Positions 63,322-63,376 of a stretch of DNA of 63,376 nt are shown here, piece by piece. Source of the stretch: Azoarcus sp. (GTDB taxonomy: Bacteria; Pseudomonadota; Gammaproteobacteria; Burkholderiales; Rhodocyclaceae); the NCBI GenBank assembly GCA_020725025.1, contig DYFV01000025.1:1-63376 (forward strand), written 5' to 3'. The position numbers and the translations under genes are program-made. The stretch's first letter is position 1. Each line of letters starts with the position of its first letter. The notes beneath the pieces are model-generated. The model was not told where the DNA came from, searched no databases, and saw only the letters and a program-made list of their open reading frames with translations.

Positions 63322-63376
63322 TGGTCGGGGAAAGAGGATTCGAACCTCCGGCCCCTGCGTCCCGAACGCAGTGCTC
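63322..63376 (-). tRNA. tRNA-Pro (CGG), 5' part beyond the window
   Basis: On the minus strand the segment shows the anticodon stem-loop CTGCG-TTCGGGA-CGCAG with anticodon CGG, a variable loop, the T arm GGAGG-TTCGAAT-CCTCT, the acceptor end and an encoded CCA (63324-63322). The acceptor 5' strand and D arm lie past the window end. Confidence 0.9.

Overview
The window is GC-rich, gene-dense bacterial DNA (coding on both strands, many ATGA overlaps). It carries an aerobic 2-aminobenzoyl-CoA (Azoarcus/Thauera-type) pathway, a FixL/FixJ-like two-component pair, an FNR-type box and betaproteobacterial families such as DUF3079. I infer a respiratory betaproteobacterium, probably near Rhodocyclales (Azoarcus/Thauera group). 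That is inference, because no rRNA is present. No insertion sequence, integrase, prophage or CRISPR array was seen.

Layout. 1-0.8 kb: a C-terminally clipped M23 peptidase. 1.29-5.79 kb (+): a bufferin-like RiPP operon with two different Cys-rich precursors, two DUF692/MNIO enzymes, two DUF2063 partners and one DoxX protein. 5.8-8.9 kb (-): MASE1/PAS/GAF histidine kinase and FixJ-like regulator. 9.1-11.4 kb: DUF3334, a small membrane protein, DUF3079 behind an FNR box, a hydrolase. 11.6-13.9 kb (-): a five-gene YciI/DGPF-VOC-DUF1579-NTF2 operon, with its likely ECF42-type sigma factor at 15.0-16.3 kb. A fluoride riboswitch, fluC/crcB and DUF190 lie between them. 16.4-22.4 kb (+): sbcD-sbcC-DHH. 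22.4-31.2 kb (-): mostly housekeeping and hypothetical genes (flavoprotein disulfide reductase, HicA-like, Mut7-C, glycine zipper, M48, M32, FAH, DUF3422). 31.4 kb: LysR.

From 32.4 to 61.9 kb the window is a catabolic island for N-heteroaromatics. Block A (32.4-39.5 kb, -) holds the bifunctional 2-aminobenzoyl-CoA monooxygenase/reductase with SDR, two enoyl-CoA hydratases, an acyl-CoA dehydrogenase, RidA and a MarR regulator. Block B (39.7-47.2 kb, +) holds AraC, SDR, a styrene/indole-monooxygenase-like flavoprotein, a FadL porin, a flavin reductase, a phytoene-desaturase-like protein and an isatin-hydrolase-like cyclase. Block C (47.7-61.9 kb, +) holds IorA/IorB-like 2-oxoacid oxidoreductase, a VanB-type reductase, Rieske dioxygenase alpha/beta, CoA ligase, a thiolase-like protein without its nucleophilic Cys, a DUF35-pseudo-SDR fusion, a second cyclase, SDR, a periplasmic binding protein and MarR. 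It resembles the iad-type auxin (indole-3-acetate) loci of Variovorax and relatives.

Proposed integration (inference): indole (block B) and indole-3-acetate (block C) converge on isatin. Isatin hydrolases open it to isatinate. The IorAB-like enzyme could decarboxylate this 2-oxoacid, possibly straight to 2-aminobenzoyl-CoA, which block A degrades. An 11-bp motif shared by the block A and block C promoters suggests co-regulation. A palindromic repeat family (consensus arms GTAGCCCGGA/TCCGGGCTAC) punctuates at least seven intergenic sites. The window ends in a HPP-CBS membrane protein and a tRNA-Pro cut by the window edge.
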